This document shows, one piece after another, positions 1 to 15,100 of a stretch of 64,000 nucleotides of DNA (within the stretch, counting starts at the first letter, position 1; each line of letters starts with the position of its first letter). Source of the stretch: Diadema setosum (Eukaryota > Echinodermata > Echinoidea > Diadematoida > Diadematidae); NCBI GenBank assembly GCA_033980235.1, contig CM067075.1, positions 23,135,061-23,199,060 on the forward strand, read 5' to 3'. The position numbers and the translations under genes are program-made. The notes below the pieces were generated by a model, which ran no database searches, was not told where the DNA came from, and worked only from the letters and a program-made list of their open reading frames with translations.

Positions 1-1
1 G

Positions 2-154
2 GCTCGCTTCGGTTCGGTGATCGAGTCAGTAGGCGACATCAATCGGGATGGTTTCGAGGACGTGGCCATCGGAGCCCCTTATGAAAATAACAACAGAGGT
101 GCCGTGTACATCTACCTGGGCGGAGAATATGGACTGAAAAAGCCTTACAGCCAG
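2..154 (+). CDS. integrin alpha exon a: FG-GAP blade with calcium loop
   Basis: Partial at the window edge; the reading frame starts at base 2 and the donor is CAG|gtatgt. It encodes an FG-GAP blade with the metal-binding loop DINRDGFED and the following AIGAPY core, matching the penultimate blade (blade 6) of the beta-propeller. It ends in phase 0. Confidence 0.92.
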
Positions 155-3100
155 GTATGTCTAGGAGTAAGGACTACCATAGTTAGTGAAAAAAAAAATC
201 GTTTGAAATCTCGATTCTAGACTTATTTGGGTTCATCTTTTTTTCTTCTTCTTAACCCTATTCTAACTGGGCTATTTGAGACCAAGTTTTTACTGGGGTG
301 GGGGGGGGGGGGAGGGGGGAGTCAATTTGACCCCCCCCCCCCCCCCCCTTCAGATCTCGGTCGCCGATCGCGCGATCGCCGTAAAATTTTGCCTAAACAT
401 AGAGCCGGATGTCAACTACAAGCTTACATGGTCATACAAAAGAAAAATTTTGATTTTGTATTTTTAGTGAATTAATTATGCAAATTTGCGCATGAAATAA
501 TATTTTCACCTATTACTACATTAAAATGACTGAATGATTGCTAAATTTTTGTGTAAGAGTTCCTCAAGACACATTGAACAATTTTCTAGCAAAAAAAAAG
601 CACAATCAAAATCAGTTTCTTTTGTTTTTTATTGTTTTGTTAATTTCTTATGTATTTCATTGTTTTTTGACCTTTTGTTTTCAATTTTTTTGGCCAAAAT
701 TTGTTGCAGGCACTTTTTCAAGCTTATCTACATTAAAATTGATTAATTTCAATAGTTAGAGGGTGTGTACAGTTCTGGTCGAGGTGAGGATTTAGCTTTT
801 AACGTTTTGCGAGATATTCAGAAACCACTCTATGAGGTGTCAAAGAGCATGCAGTTCTAAGGGATATCAAAAGTTTATGCGATGAAAATCGGTTTTGAAA
901 TGGCTGAGATATCCAAAAACAAGGTGAAACAAAGAGATCCTAATAAAGTTGTGGCATGTCGCTTTTTATTATTAGCACTTTTTGGGATATCTCAGCCATT
1001 TGAAAACCAATTTTCATCAAATGTTGAATCCTTCTTAAAATTGCATGCTCTTTCATATTTCATGAGAGGCTTTTCATTATCTCACTTAGGAATGTTCAAA
1101 ACATGAATCCCCACCTCAACCAGTACTGTACAGTCCTTTTAAAAGTTGAAATAATCTAATTTATATCAATTTAACCAAAGAACACAATTTGCATTGGATT
1201 TGCACACGATATCATGAATTTGAGCCATTTTCGGGTTGACATGCATACGCAAAACATTACGTAACTTGTACCCGGACATCGCAAAGAAAAAAATCATGAA
1301 ACGACGCGGTAAAATCTTTGCGCGTTGCGGAATCGCGGCGCAAAATGTCGAGGGGGGTCAAATTGACCCCCCATTTAGAATAGGGTTAACTGGGCCCAAC
1401 GTATTATCTCTCCTGTTTGTGTAGTTGTGATTTTTAGTGATAATATCTTCTGTCTAAAAGTTCGCTCCCCTACATGTTCCTTTTTTCTATATTCGAGACG
1501 TGTGGTGTTTGCATATTCATCAGCGAAAAGACGTCGTTTCGTCGAGTTCCAAAGAATGATGAAAATATTTTGGCGGTTCGGTAGAGATTCAAATTTGATA
1601 GAACTAATGAATTGTGAAGCTACTGACAAGAATGACAATATTTTGCTTTTTTTTTTTGCAAATGATATGCTCACAAAAAATTAATTGTCTAATCACACAG
1701 CATTTCCACACGCGCACACACAAACGATGTAAATGTCAACTATTTAGATCGCATAACTTCGAAAACAACAAAGATTTTTGCTCGTTTTTTTAACAATTAT
1801 GAAGCATATAGCAAGGTTCCACATTAACTTTTATTTTTGGTGGCCCAAAGGCAAACATCCGACCTTTTTTGGTGGCCCGATCAGGCCACCACATTCGTCA
1901 TTTCTGAAATTTTGGTGGCCCGACGTGCGTTTTTGGTGGCCCCGGGCCACCGGGCCACCGTTAGTGTCGAGCCTTGCATATAGCATCATTCATTCTTTCT
2001 TTTTGTTCATTCGATTGCGATGACCTATTAAAGGCATAATTTACCATTTGCAGATGAAACAAAAACCCAGCATTAGTGCTTTAAAATAGTTCTAAAATGT
2101 GAGTTAGGGATAGAAACAACCACTGTCAAAATTTGAGTTCGTATAATCGATGTTAAGTGTTGTTAAATACACAAAATGTGAACAATAGTTATAATAAAAA
2201 TGTTTCCAGACTAAACCGTATACAGTTACGGTTTATTGAGAAAAACCCTGATATCTCCTTATATTTTAGGTTTTATTGCAAATATTTCATATGGTAGGAT
2301 GTTTTATGATACAACAGACCTACACATATGCATCAAATGTGATATCTTGAACATTTTTGAAATCACTGCTCCCAAAGGTAAACTGGACCTTTAAAAGATC
2401 CCCGCCAGATGTGACTGAAATTGATTTGAAAGTAGACATGTTTTGCCAAATGCTAGTAGGCCTATATGTTCATCCTTGCTGGTTTTTAGCTCAACTGAGC
2501 CAAAGACTCAAGTGAGCTATTGCGATCGCCCTTCGTCCGGCGTCCGTCGTGCGTCGTCCGTCGTCCGTCGTCCATCGTCCGTCGTCCGTCGTCCGTCGTC
2601 CGTCGTCCGTCGTGCGTAAACTTTTTACATTTTCATCTTCTTCTTGAAAACCCCAAGACCGATTTTCATCAAACTTGGCAGTTAGCATCCCTAGGGGGTT
2701 AGGAACTCAATTTGTTAAAATGGGCACCATGCCCCACCCAGGGGGCCCCCAGGGGGGCCCAAACCCCCAAAAATTAAGGAATCTGTAAAAATCTTCTTCT
2801 CTAGAACCAGAAGTGATAGAGCTAAGTTAATACTATGAGTTAGTACATTGATGACTGTAGTTTCAAGTTTGTTCATGGCAGAATCAGGGGTGCCCCCCTT
2901 GGGACCCAGGGGAGGGGTCCTAATGGGGCCTAAATTATACATTTTCATCTTCTTCTTGAGAACCCCATGACCAATTTTCACCAAACTTGGCAGGTAGCAT
3001 CCCTAGGGGGTTAGGATATCAATTTCTTAAATTGGGCACCATGCCCCACCCAGGGGCCCCAGGGGGGCCCAAACCCCCCAAAATTAAGGAATCTGTAAAA

Positions 3101-6100
3101 ATCTTCTTCTCTAGAACCAGAAGTGATAGAGCTAAGTTGATACTATGAGTTAGTACATTGATGACTGTAGTTTCAAGTTTGTTCACAGCAGAATCAGGGG
3201 TGCCCCCCCTTGGGACCCAGGGGAGGGGTCCTAATGGGGCCTAAATTATACATTTTCATCTTCTTCTTGAGAACCCCAGGACCAATTTTCACCAAACTTG
3301 GCAGGTAGCATCCCTAGGGGGTTAGGATCTCAATTTGTTAAAATGGGCACCATGCCCCACCCAGGGGCCCCAGGGGGGGGGGGGGGGGGGCCAAACCCCC
3401 CAAAATGAAGGAATCTTTAAAAATCTTCTCTAGAATCAGAAGTTATAGAGCTAAGATAATACTATGAGTGAGTACATCAATGACTGTAGTTTCAAGTTTG
3501 TTCATAGCAAATCCAGGGGTGCCCCTCTTGGGGGTGGGGGGGGGGGGGGTGGGAAGGTCCAAATGGGGGCCTGAATTGTACATTTTCATCTTCTTCCTGA
3601 AAACCTCATGATGGATTTTCGTCAAACTTGGCAGGTAGCATCCCTAGGGGGTCAGGATCTCAATTTATCAAAATGGGCACCATGCCCCACCCAGAGGGCC
3701 CCAGGGGGCCCCCAATCCCCCCAAATTAAGGAATCCTAAAAAAATTGGGCCCTTATTGTACATTTTCATCTTCTACTTGAGAATCCCTGGTCAAATTTTA
3801 GTAGAGCTGTGAATAATTTAGATTAGTGACTGCGTGAAAGGTGAACTTGCGATACTCAGGTGAGCGCTAGACCCGCGGGTCTCTTGTTGTTTGTGCTATG
3901 ATTTAGTTATTACTTTTTGGTTATTTTTTATTTGTTAACAAAAATGCTGTCACTTGTTAGGATTAAAAACAACAACAACAACAACGCTCGATTTGATGTC
4001 TGCAAATGTAGTAATTATCCTGTTCAATAAATTCAAAAAGACGCTCACCCCCCCCCCCGATAAAACACAAAACAAATGAATAGGCTCATGCTCAAAGAAA
4101 CAATAAAGCCACCTAGTGATAACAATCAATGTTAGATTCGTTGCTTCGTGGAGTTCGTTGTAGTTTTATGAGCAAACAGTGAGGACCATGACAATACACG
4201 CCATTTCGCCATTTTGTCGATGATCTTGAGTTTTTTTTCCGGAAGGAAATCGTCCGAGCAGACAGATAAGATAAGGCCTATCGCGCTGTCATAAAATTTT
4301 GTTGGGACGTACTAAGTACGTGAAAGGTCTCCCTTGAATTTTCATCGGGATTCCTTTCACATTCCATGAATCATAAACACGAACTTCAATGTTTTAAGCC
4401 CCGGATCATGTCTTTCAGTTGACCCAACTTCCGTTGATCAAAATATTAGAGAAAAAAGTCTTCAGATTGCATTCGGATTCCACGATTACTGTGAAACACG
4501 ATATATTCGCGATATGAAATGTTCACGAATTGCCACTGACATTCAATACTTATTCAATTCAATACCGTAGACAAGAACTTTTGCATGTATTTTTAATTTT
4601 GCGAATCTTGGCTCTCGCGAAATTCGCGAAATTCGCGAAATTAAAAATGCAAGCGAACATTTTGCTGTTTACAGAACACAAGTCCCTGTGTATGCAATCT
4701 TTGTTCTTTGTGTTCTTTTGGAACAAAATATTAGAAATGTAATAGATATTATGTACAAGGTAACATACATCATATAACTTATGTGGGACTTTCACAATGA
4801 CTTTTTTTTGTTCACCAAAAAATATCACAGAGTTTCGATGGAATACAGTTTGCTTCAGAACGATTTTGCTCTCTGTATTAAACGTTATGAATGGGCATTT
4901 ATAGCTTCTTTTTTGTTTATTTTGATGTGAGTTTTGGAAGAAGAGAAACGTTTCAATATTTTCATATCCAGTGACATTACATTAACAATGATTTCATTAA
5001 ACTGCACTTGACTTCGGAAAACTTATTTTGTTGTCCACAATTGCACATTGTACATGGAGAAAACATTTAGTAGGGACGACATTTCTTGAGACTATTATGG
5101 TCTTTAAATCCAACAAACTAATGGTGATGTTCAGCCAACGTTATTAAGTGAAATTCCATCCTGAGATTCTGTTGCTTTGTGTGAAAACAGAAAAATATAA
5201 GAAGTAGATTGGTGAATTGTAGAAAAATTGGACACATAAGAAATATTGTAAAAGTGTATCGAGTAAGACAGATTGGCAACTCTGTGCGATCTAGGTGTTT
5301 AGCAGCTCTTTGGTTTGTGCCATTTGTTTGCCATTTGCAATTTACCATTTTTTTTTTATCTCCGCAGAAAAATATTCTTTGCCTAAAGTGGACTCTGTGT
5401 GGTCAGAAGTATTCATACCCCGCTCAGCTATTTCCTTTAAACTTTTATGACCAGACTATGGCCAAATATGTCCTGCGTTCTTTTGTTGTTGTTGTTGTTT
5501 TGTTTTTGTTTTTTTTAACTTTTGTTTGATGATTTTCTCTCATTTTCTTCCTCTTAGTCATTCACATTTAAGGAGATCATCTTTGGTCATGTACCATAAG
5601 TTTTCTGTGTTCATAGAAATCAACATGATATTAGTATGGAATTCGCCTTTAAGTGGTTTCTGTTTGGTCAAAAGTATTAACTTCCTGTTCAGTTATTTGT
5701 TTTCAACTTTCACGAAATTATCTTTGGTCATGTACCATAAGTTTCCTGTGTTCATAGAAATCAACATGATATCAGTATGGAATGTGCCTTTACGTGGTTT
5801 TTGTGTGTTCAAAAGTATTGACATTCCATTTCCCGTTCAGCTTTTTGTTTTCCACTTTCATGACCATACTATGACCGATCTATATGTTACCGTCGGATTT
5901 TTGAGTGTTTGATAATTTCATCTCGTTTCCTTCCTCTTTGTCATCACGTTTCACGAATTCATCTTCGGTCATTAATGACCTTAAGTTTTTATCTCACAGT
6001 GTTTTATCTCTGCTGTTGTATCTCATGAGATGAACTTATTCCTGAACTTTTTTCTCACGGAAGTTTATCATCACATGTGGACATGCGTGAATGTAATTGA

Positions 6101-9100
6101 ACAGTTTGATCGTGTGTTTCATGTGTTTAAGTCAGAATTTAAGGGTCATACATGAGATAAATGCCCTGCTACATTTAAAGTTTTGTTTGGATGTCACGTT
6201 TTTACCTGAAGTAAAACCAAGTTACCCTGCTTGGCAAATCGGCAGAATTCAGCCTTTGAGACGTACTTTAATTCATTCCATGAATTAGATTTTGACATAG
6301 TTACGTATGTTAAAGAAGTGAATGGTATTGAATCTGAATTAAAAAAAAAACAACAACAACCAAAAACTGAAATTCAAAATGAATCATTAAAACATACTAC
6401 TCATTTGAAGTTCGATGTATAAGTTGATATCAACATTTTCATATGCACAGAGGTTGACCGGTTCGAGTGTGAACCCGAATCTGATGTCGTTCGGGAGTTC
6501 GATCTCGGGAGGTATCGACATGGACAACAACGGCTACAACGACATTGTGATCGGCGCGTATGCAAATGATACTGCCGCCCTCTATCTGTGAGTTTACGTC
6601 AACATTTGCAAAACGCTAAAAACTCTACGGGATTTATTATGCAGATAGATAGATAGATAGATAGATAGACAGACAGACACAAAGAGATGAAGTGATAAAG
6701 TATTGACTTATTTGAAAAAGAATCACAATTAGAATAGCATGAAATAATTGTCTTTTTGCAGTTTGAGCCAATCAATTTTAAACGTTTAATGACGGAAATG
6801 ATTCTGTTGTTTTGTTTTGTTTTGTTTTTAAACATAAATGACAAGAAGTAGTCATAACCTCCTCCGCAGATGCTCTTGTGTTAACTTAATTGTTCTTTGT
6901 GTCTCCTGCAATCACGTAATCTTTTTTCCCCCCTTGGGTTAAACGTTTGAATCGTTGCCAGGAGTAAAGCCGTGATTGACATCGAGTCCTTCATCACCCT
7001 GACTCCATCACTTATCGACATAAACAAGACGGCCTGCATGCAACATGGCAAACCCGTCTCCTGTCTACACATCATGGCTTGTGTCAAGTACACCGGCGCG
7101 TCCGTGCCAAACCGAATCGGTACGCATCAGACTTTCCGATGCCCTTTAACATGCCCAGACTGTTCGTTCACGCTTTGATAATTGTTCTGTGTTTGCAGTT
7201 TAATCAGAGTTCGGTTATATAGTAAACATGTTCCTTAGTATAAGCTGAAAGGTCTGACAACTTAATTTATGATACTTACTTTAAATATCGTGAAAATGAT
7301 GTATACTGACCAAACGACTCGTTCATTCATCAGCCAACAAACTAATATTGCATAATAAATTCAAGTAGATCATCAAAGATTTGCAATGGGTGAGAGGAGG
7401 ATTTTACGCTTCGCATGCATGCGGTTTCTGGATTTCATCTTCTACCGTCAAGACCATCTTGCTGAATCCAGATGTTAATCGATTACGATGCATTTTGTTA
7501 ATAGAAAATCCTCTTAGTTTTAATCTCTTTTGACAGGGCCTGTGAAATTAGTCGTTAAAGTGTATCTCAAAAACTCATGCAGTGGTCACAATTATCATCA
7601 TGTCTCTTTCCTATCCGCTCCTCCCCTCCATCTCGTTTCCTCAACCCATCCCATTCTCTCTCTCTCTCTCTCTCTTTCCTCTATTTTTCTCCCTTTTTCT
7701 ACACCTGCTTTTCCCCATTCCTACACCCCTCTCTTTCCCCCTCCTACACCTCTCTGTCTCCCCTTCCTAACCCCCTCTCTATCCTACCCTCTCTCCCCCT
7801 TTCCTGTACCCTGCCCATTTAATCCCCTTGTCATTCTCTTTCTTCCCTCCCCTTCCTGTCACCCCCTCTGTAATTTCCTGTCTCTCCCCTACTACCTTCC
7901 CCCTCCCCCTCCCAATACCCTCCCCTCCCCTCCCCCCACTCTATTCTACACCCATCCCTCCTCCCAGGGCTTGACTATGTGTTGGAAGTGGACCACTTCA
8001 AGATTGCGTCGGGGCTGCCCACTCGCATGACTCTAGTGAAAGATGGTATGGTGATGGGGTCGAAGCTGACCCGAAACATTCAGCTGGCTGTGGGGCAGCA
8101 GAACTGCTATGAGATTGATGCCCACATGAAGGTGTGAAATCATTATGTCAGATGCATGCAAACTATAAACTAACTGGAAACACCACAACATGCTCAACCA
8201 CAAACAGCAGTTCAAATGCAAAGAAAACTGCAAATGTTTCAGTGAACTGAAACAAAACAAATACATAGTACAAAATTTGATGAGATGATGTCAGGAATTT
8301 TAGAGGTTTCTTTGTGGTGACATAAAATGATGATAATTCTTCAGGAACTTTATTTGTGCCGTAAAGACTAATCTGTATAAACTGTTTGGATACTATAGCC
8401 CACTCCCCCTAAAAAGAAAAAAAAAGTTATGAAGTGTAAAGCGAGTATGCAAATCACTAGTCGCTTCACATCTTTCGTGTGATTACAGATAAAGTTTGTC
8501 GATTAAAGACAATTTTTGTTTGCAGATAATGTTATTAGAAAAGCACTTCAAACTTGCACGAACTAATCTCTGTTCGCAATCGTATTTGTAAATTCTGTTT
8601 TCTAAACATAATCAGATCTGGCAGTAAAAGATGACTTTATGACCAGAATTCCGCGTACAAGAAAGAGCCAAGTCACTATATTTTATTTAAGTGAATAGAA
8701 ATTAAAACGTTTATGAAATGAAATGAAATTCATTTACCAAACAAACATCGTCAGCATAGTCACAACAGTCAAAAGTTGAAGTACAGTTTTGGCAAAAAAG
8801 AACTGGCAATAGTGTGCAGGCTAGTCGAGGCTAGTCCTTTCAGTGATATAAATTGTAATATAACGTATTAATCTCGCTATGATATCAGGATCTATGTATA
8901 AGGAAGTTTTAAAGTATGTTTTAGCAGGGTTTTATTTTCCAGTTCAAGTTCAAGTTCATATTTATTCGTTTTTTCCACAATATACAAACATAAATCTCAC
9001 TTTCTTAAGTGACAAAAACAATGCAAACAATTATACAGATAAGACAACAATAATAGGAAAAAAACTAACAGTAGCGATACATTACAATAGTTGCTAAGAC

Positions 9101-12100
9101 AACGAAAGTGAAATAGTTGTCAATATATGCACTGTGTGAAAAACAAAAACAAAAACGGAGGGACCCACTAGTTGAGATTGTAGAGTGTGGGCCCCTCTTG
9201 TATTAAAAGCCCGATGCAAAAAATTGAATTGAAAACAACAACAAATCGGCATAAAGAGTTCGTCACAAAAAAGTTTGGCAGCCCACTAAGAGACAGACAA
9301 ACAAACAGTTATACATAAAACAACAACAAACAGAGTAATGAACATGAAACAGGACTGGGACAGCAACAAGACTACTAATTGTAGGAGGAAAAAAAATTGA
9401 CTAGACGACACAAGAGGAGACAAGACTATAGCGTGATAAAGAGGTAACAGAATAGACAGGAATATGCAACACAGACAACGATCCTCGGAAGTTTTAGGAA
9501 GAAAGAGAAGAAGAAAAAGAAGTAGAAAAAAGAATATAGAACAAACCCTTCAACTGCGAGGTGTAGGTTAAAGAAAATCTTATAATCAAGGCTTAAGCAA
9601 TAGTTACAATAATAAAGAGAACGGCAATGCAGATTGAAGTAAGCCTATAAACTTATCTGTTTCTGGGAGTCGTCATTATAAGATTGTAAAAGAAAAGACT
9701 TTAATCTCCTTTTAAATGAGTATATAGATAAAGCAGATTTTAAATCATGATTCAGGGAATTCCAATAATTTGGTCCAGTGTAAATAAGTGTATTCTTTGC
9801 TAAAATCGTTCGAAGAAGTGGTATATGAAACTCGTTAGAACGTCGGGTGGGGTAATGTTGGAGTGACTGATTTTTTTTTTTTTTTTTAAACATAGAACCA
9901 AAGATAGGTGGGAGTAAATTGTTATCATACATATACATAAATTGACCTAAGTTAAATAAAAAATAATTCGTTGATTTTTGATAGCTTATAACAGTCAAAC
10001 AATGCATTTGTATGTGAACGTGTAGGAGAATTAGAAATGATACGGAGGGCTTTCTTTTACAATAATAACACTCTATTCAGCAGTGTCTGATGAGTATTGC
10101 CCCAAGCTAAAATTCCATAATTAAGGTAGGGGAGTATCAAAGAGGAGTATAACATTAGTAAGGTCTTTTCAGGAATATACAATTTCAGTCTATTCATAAC
10201 ACCTATATTGCGAAAAATAATTGTGCAGATATGATCAATATGTATTTTCCAAGAAAGTTTATTATCTACAAAAATACCAAGAAATTTAAAATATGACACA
10301 CTTTCTAAATTACAATCATTCAGAACTATTTCTGAGTTCAAAGAATACCAACAGTATTGGTGAAAAGCATATATTTTGTTTTTTGAACATTCAAAGATAA
10401 CTTGTTGCCTCTGACCCAGTTGGTCACTTTTTTCAATTCCGTATTTACTTGTTGAACAAGAACATCGATATCGTTATGGGCAAGAAAAACACTGGTATCA
10501 TCAGCAAAGTGTATAAAAGAAAGTAGCTCTGAAACAGAGGAAAAATCATTGATATAAATTATGAATAACAATGGCCCTAAAAGACTTCCCTGTGGAACGC
10601 CACACTTAACATATCTTATAACTGAATGATTATCTTTAATTGAAACAAACTGTTTTCTGTTAGCTAAATAACTCTTGAACCACTCCAGGCCTTCCCGCGT
10701 ATTCCATAGTGCGATAGTTTGTGGAGCAAAATGTTATGATTAATTGTATCGAAGGCCTTGGAGAAGTCCAAGAATATACTAATTAAATGAGAATGGTTGT
10801 CGGTTGCATTATTAGCTCTATCAATAAAATGAAGAACTGCGTGGATGGTTCTGTGTGTCTCTCGAAAACCAAGCTGGCAATTTGTGAATATTTTGTGCAC
10901 ATTAAAAAAAAAATAATTCTTGTGTGTATTATTTTTTTTTAAAAACCTTCGACAATGAAGATAATAAAGAGATTGGACGATAATTGCTGACATCCAGACA
11001 ACCTTTCTTAAATACTGGAATTACTTTAGCCAATTTCATTTTATCAGGAAAAATACCATTAGAAATTGACAGATTAAAAATGTGGGCCAAGGGACCTGCA
11101 ACTGAGGATATGACACCTTTAAGGATACAATTATCTATATCATCATAACCGGAACTTCGTTTGTTTGTTAAAGAGGATACAATGTCGATAATCTCATATC
11201 TATTTGTTGGAGGTAAAAAAAAAATAATAAAATTTGGGTTATTCTGGCCTAAAAATTCAGTGAAATTCTGTTTTGTAGCCGCAATACCATGAGCAAGCGT
11301 TTCACCTATTTTTGAAAAATAAGAATTAAAAATATTTGCAATATCAACAGGGTCATCAATTATTTCATCATCCCACTTTATTTCACCTATTTCTGCTTTT
11401 TTATTCGGAATATTCATAGCCTGTTTTAAAACTTTCCAGGTATTCTTAATATCAGACTTGTATCTCAACAGCTGCTGAGAATAATACCTTTTTTTTTCCA
11501 AACGTAAAATCCTGGTTAATGTGTTTTTATATGATGTATATTTTTTCTTTGTTCTTTCAGTTTTTTCCATTTTGTATTTATAATACAATCAATTTTTTTT
11601 CTATTTATTGAACGGAGAATTGATTGAAAAATCCATGGTAACCTTGGTGTCTTTTTATAATCCATTTTACTTTTTTACTTTGGAATAACAACATCCAAAA
11701 GAAGATTAAACATTTCCATAAAATTATCAAAAGACTCATTAACATCATCACTTTCATACACTCGTGACCAATCAGCATTATCAAGAGCAGCATCAAAACT
11801 AGCAAATTTTTCACATGAAATTTTACGTTTGAATAAAGGAGATGAAGGTTTTGCGTCATTGACTAAAGTTTTCAAAGTAAAGTGGGTCATGATTGGAAAA
11901 TGGTTGGTCATATCTGAAAGAACTATAAAAGATTAGGGAAGGGGTAAGATGTTACAAAACAAATTATCAATTAAAGTAGCATAGTGATCCGTGATGCGAG
12001 TCGGTTTAGTAATGAGTGGCAGAAAGGATGAAGACAAAAGTGTTTCGAGAAACTCGTTGGGGATATGATCATTTCCAGATTTTAGCAAATCAATATTATA

Positions 12101-15100
12101 ATCACCAAGAAGAAGGCAATCCTTATTTCGAAAAACTTGGTTTTTTAACAGGTCTGAAAGATAAGTAAAAAAATCTAATATATTTGAATTTGGAGGTCTG
12201 CATATTATGCCCAATAACACATTCCTACATCCTGGGATATAAATTTCAACGAAAAGAGATCCATTCTAGAAATGTCGTTGTGAACAATACATTTGTAAAT
12301 ACTTGATACGTAAAATGCCACACCGCCTCCACTTCTGTCCGATCTATTGCTGACATATATTGTATCCGTCAATTGCAAAGGAATCTTCCGTAGTGGAAGT
12401 CAACCAGGTTTCGCTAAGTCCAATGACAGAAAGTGATTGGCTATCATCGGATTCTAATAAAAACTTAAACTCATCAAAATGCTTATTCAAACTTCTTATG
12501 TTTAAATGCAACAAAGAAAATGTGTCTTTACAGAAACTAAAATACATATCTTTACATTGATTTACTGTTATGTAATTACATGACATATTCAAATTTAAAT
12601 CATTAGTAAAATCATAAGGCAGTTCATTTACCGCTGAATTAAGATTATCGGCAACTAAGTTGTCATAAGGAGTTGCTTGAGTAATTGGTGCCTCATCAAC
12701 TGAGTCGGATTCGGATGTTGTGAGCCTACACAATTAAAAAAAAATCATCATTTGGCACGGAATGAAAGGGTGCATTCGAGAGATCAGCCATAACAAAAGA
12801 CGAGATTGCCTAAAATATAGACCTGCATTAACAGTATAGGTGTAATGGGGAAGTGCCAATTTATTATGCAATGGGAGAATAACCAGCAGACAGAATGTGA
12901 CAAAGCACGGGAAATAATCGATGCACATAGCAATGTGCATGGGTTGCGTAAAAACCTGAATAAATGGAGGATCGTTGCGAAGGAAGAGAACTGGGAATAA
13001 AAGAATGCAGGATAAGTTGAGCCAGAAGGGTCAGTAACGATGAGAGAGAAGAACAAGGAACACACACAACAGGTGAGCGAAGATTCGAGTGTCTCGGTGG
13101 GCTTCCGATAAAAAATGAAAAGATAAACGTACACAAAAAGTTCGGCGGAGCATAATAGAAGAGAAAGAAATGAGTATATATGAAAACTGATAAAGCCAGA
13201 TTTATGGCATAGTGACGTGACAAAAGTAATAAAAACATAGCTATATACACACAAATGACTAATATACACATCGGTAGCAAATTTACTGCGAGTAAAACGG
13301 GCAATGGCGCCTTGAAAATCCACATAGGCAATAAAAAAAAAAGAAATACTGGTGGTACAGGAATCTAATCTATCATTACTATATTTCCATAGGATGTGTA
13401 TCTATGTGCTACCTGTATAATATATCATACCCTTTCTATACATATACCTGGACATCGTACATACTAAATACGAAAGGGTTACCTAATTCATGCTCTATAC
13501 ACTTGTACATTTCTCACAAGGGAAGACTCTGGATACTCGGGTAAAGGCCCAGAATTCGTACACTCAAATCAGAGGAATATCAACAGTTATGGACTATCCT
13601 TGAATAACGAATATTTTCTTTAGAAGGAAAATATAACATAGATAAACATTAATAATCGTCTTTATCAGGGATAAAGAGGTAAAAAATATGATATGTGGTT
13701 TTTTTTTCCGTGCATAATGTTATTTACATTCAAAAGCTTTTTTTTTTTTTCAACGTATCCGGGCAGCGGGAGATACTCCAGCCACATGGTGGCGTTGTTT
13801 ATACATGTGTTAAGCGCTCGTTTGCGTATTAGTGCTTCCAAGCAGGAAACTACATCTTTTAACCTCTTTATCACTAGCATTGTGAGACAAACCAAAATAT
13901 GCAATCAAACAAGAGGACAGTAGCATTACTAGGAAAAAAAAACCCAGCAAAATCACAGTGAGTTCCAATAAACAATATTTCGAAACTTGCTTTTCTACAA
14001 CAAATGTATGATTCTATATGCAAATTTGTGCAAAACATGGTAATAATTATTTTCAATCATCGTTTCGTAGTGAATTATCTCCACGAAATGAATTCCTTCG
14101 TGGGAGTACTTAGTACACTCCATTTTTAATATAATCCTTCTTGGTGATGTGTTTGCCCCCTTATTATCGCCTGTCTTGCCTCCTTGCCCCTTTTGATCTC
14201 TCCAGAAAGATATGAAGGATTTCCTGAGTCCGGTCCCCTTCAGACTGTCTCACAAGTTACGGACCCAGCCGGGGGCGCGATACATCACCCAGTGTGGGCG
14301 GCTTTGTCCTACAATCAGCCCCTATTCAGATAGCAGCGTGGGTCAGATGGTAAGGCATCACATTAATTGTAGCAGTCATGTTACAGTCAAAACACCCTGT
14401 AAACACCTGCTAATGATGATAGAATCTAGAGCATGACAAACTGTACAGCACCATAGCGCTTAGACAAAGCACATTTGCAAAGTTTATAAGGTGTACTTCA
14501 ACAAAAACAGGTATGTTTGAGAGTCTATTTAAATAAAAAATGATCGCAATATCTCTGAATGGCACACTATTCCAGACTTTGTGACAGCAGTGCTGAAAAA
14601 CTTCTCACCTAGAGAAAGATTGGCTGTAGGATCAGTCGAACACTCTTGTACTGTGCTCGTAATTTACTTACTCCTGGAGTCCATTTCCAACTAATTTCGA
14701 AAAAATACAGCAATTTGTCAAGCACAGACATTTACGACATGGTTGGGAAAGCTAATTACAATCAAGATCCAGTGGTCCCGTTTCCCCAAGATGAAGTATT
14801 CAAGTACAAAATTTCGATTTTGCAGGAAGGATGATATGATAACAGACATACCCACATTGTTCATGTTTACACAGGATATTCCTTTCACGACAATTGTAAA
14901 ACTGAGTTTAACTGACTTTTCTAATGATATGAACAACTCTTTAGTTTCCCTTTTCCCGGTACGGAAGCCCTTTTTTTAAATTGCAATGATGTTACACTCC
15001 ATTTATCAATGTAAAACTTGTATGAAGTTTAATGAATAGTCATAGATTTTAGTAATCTCATGATTTTTCACTGCGTTAATGTTAGGAATCAACATCAAAA

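Noticed and set aside
7537..7620. Possible integrin exon after ttttgacag ([10 protein letters not shown])
   Set aside because: Phase fits, but it has no usable donor in the CT-rich run and lacks integrin likeness; joining to 7968 gives the expected thigh sequence directly.
7530..8030. 166-aa proline/serine/leucine-rich frame
   Set aside because: Produced by the polypyrimidine tract; it overlaps a well-supported exon in another frame.
12784..13331. Two long overlapping minus-strand frames (155 and 179 aa)
   Set aside because: Hydrophobic, compositionally biased, overlapping in different frames and without family likeness; probably LINE leader or intron.
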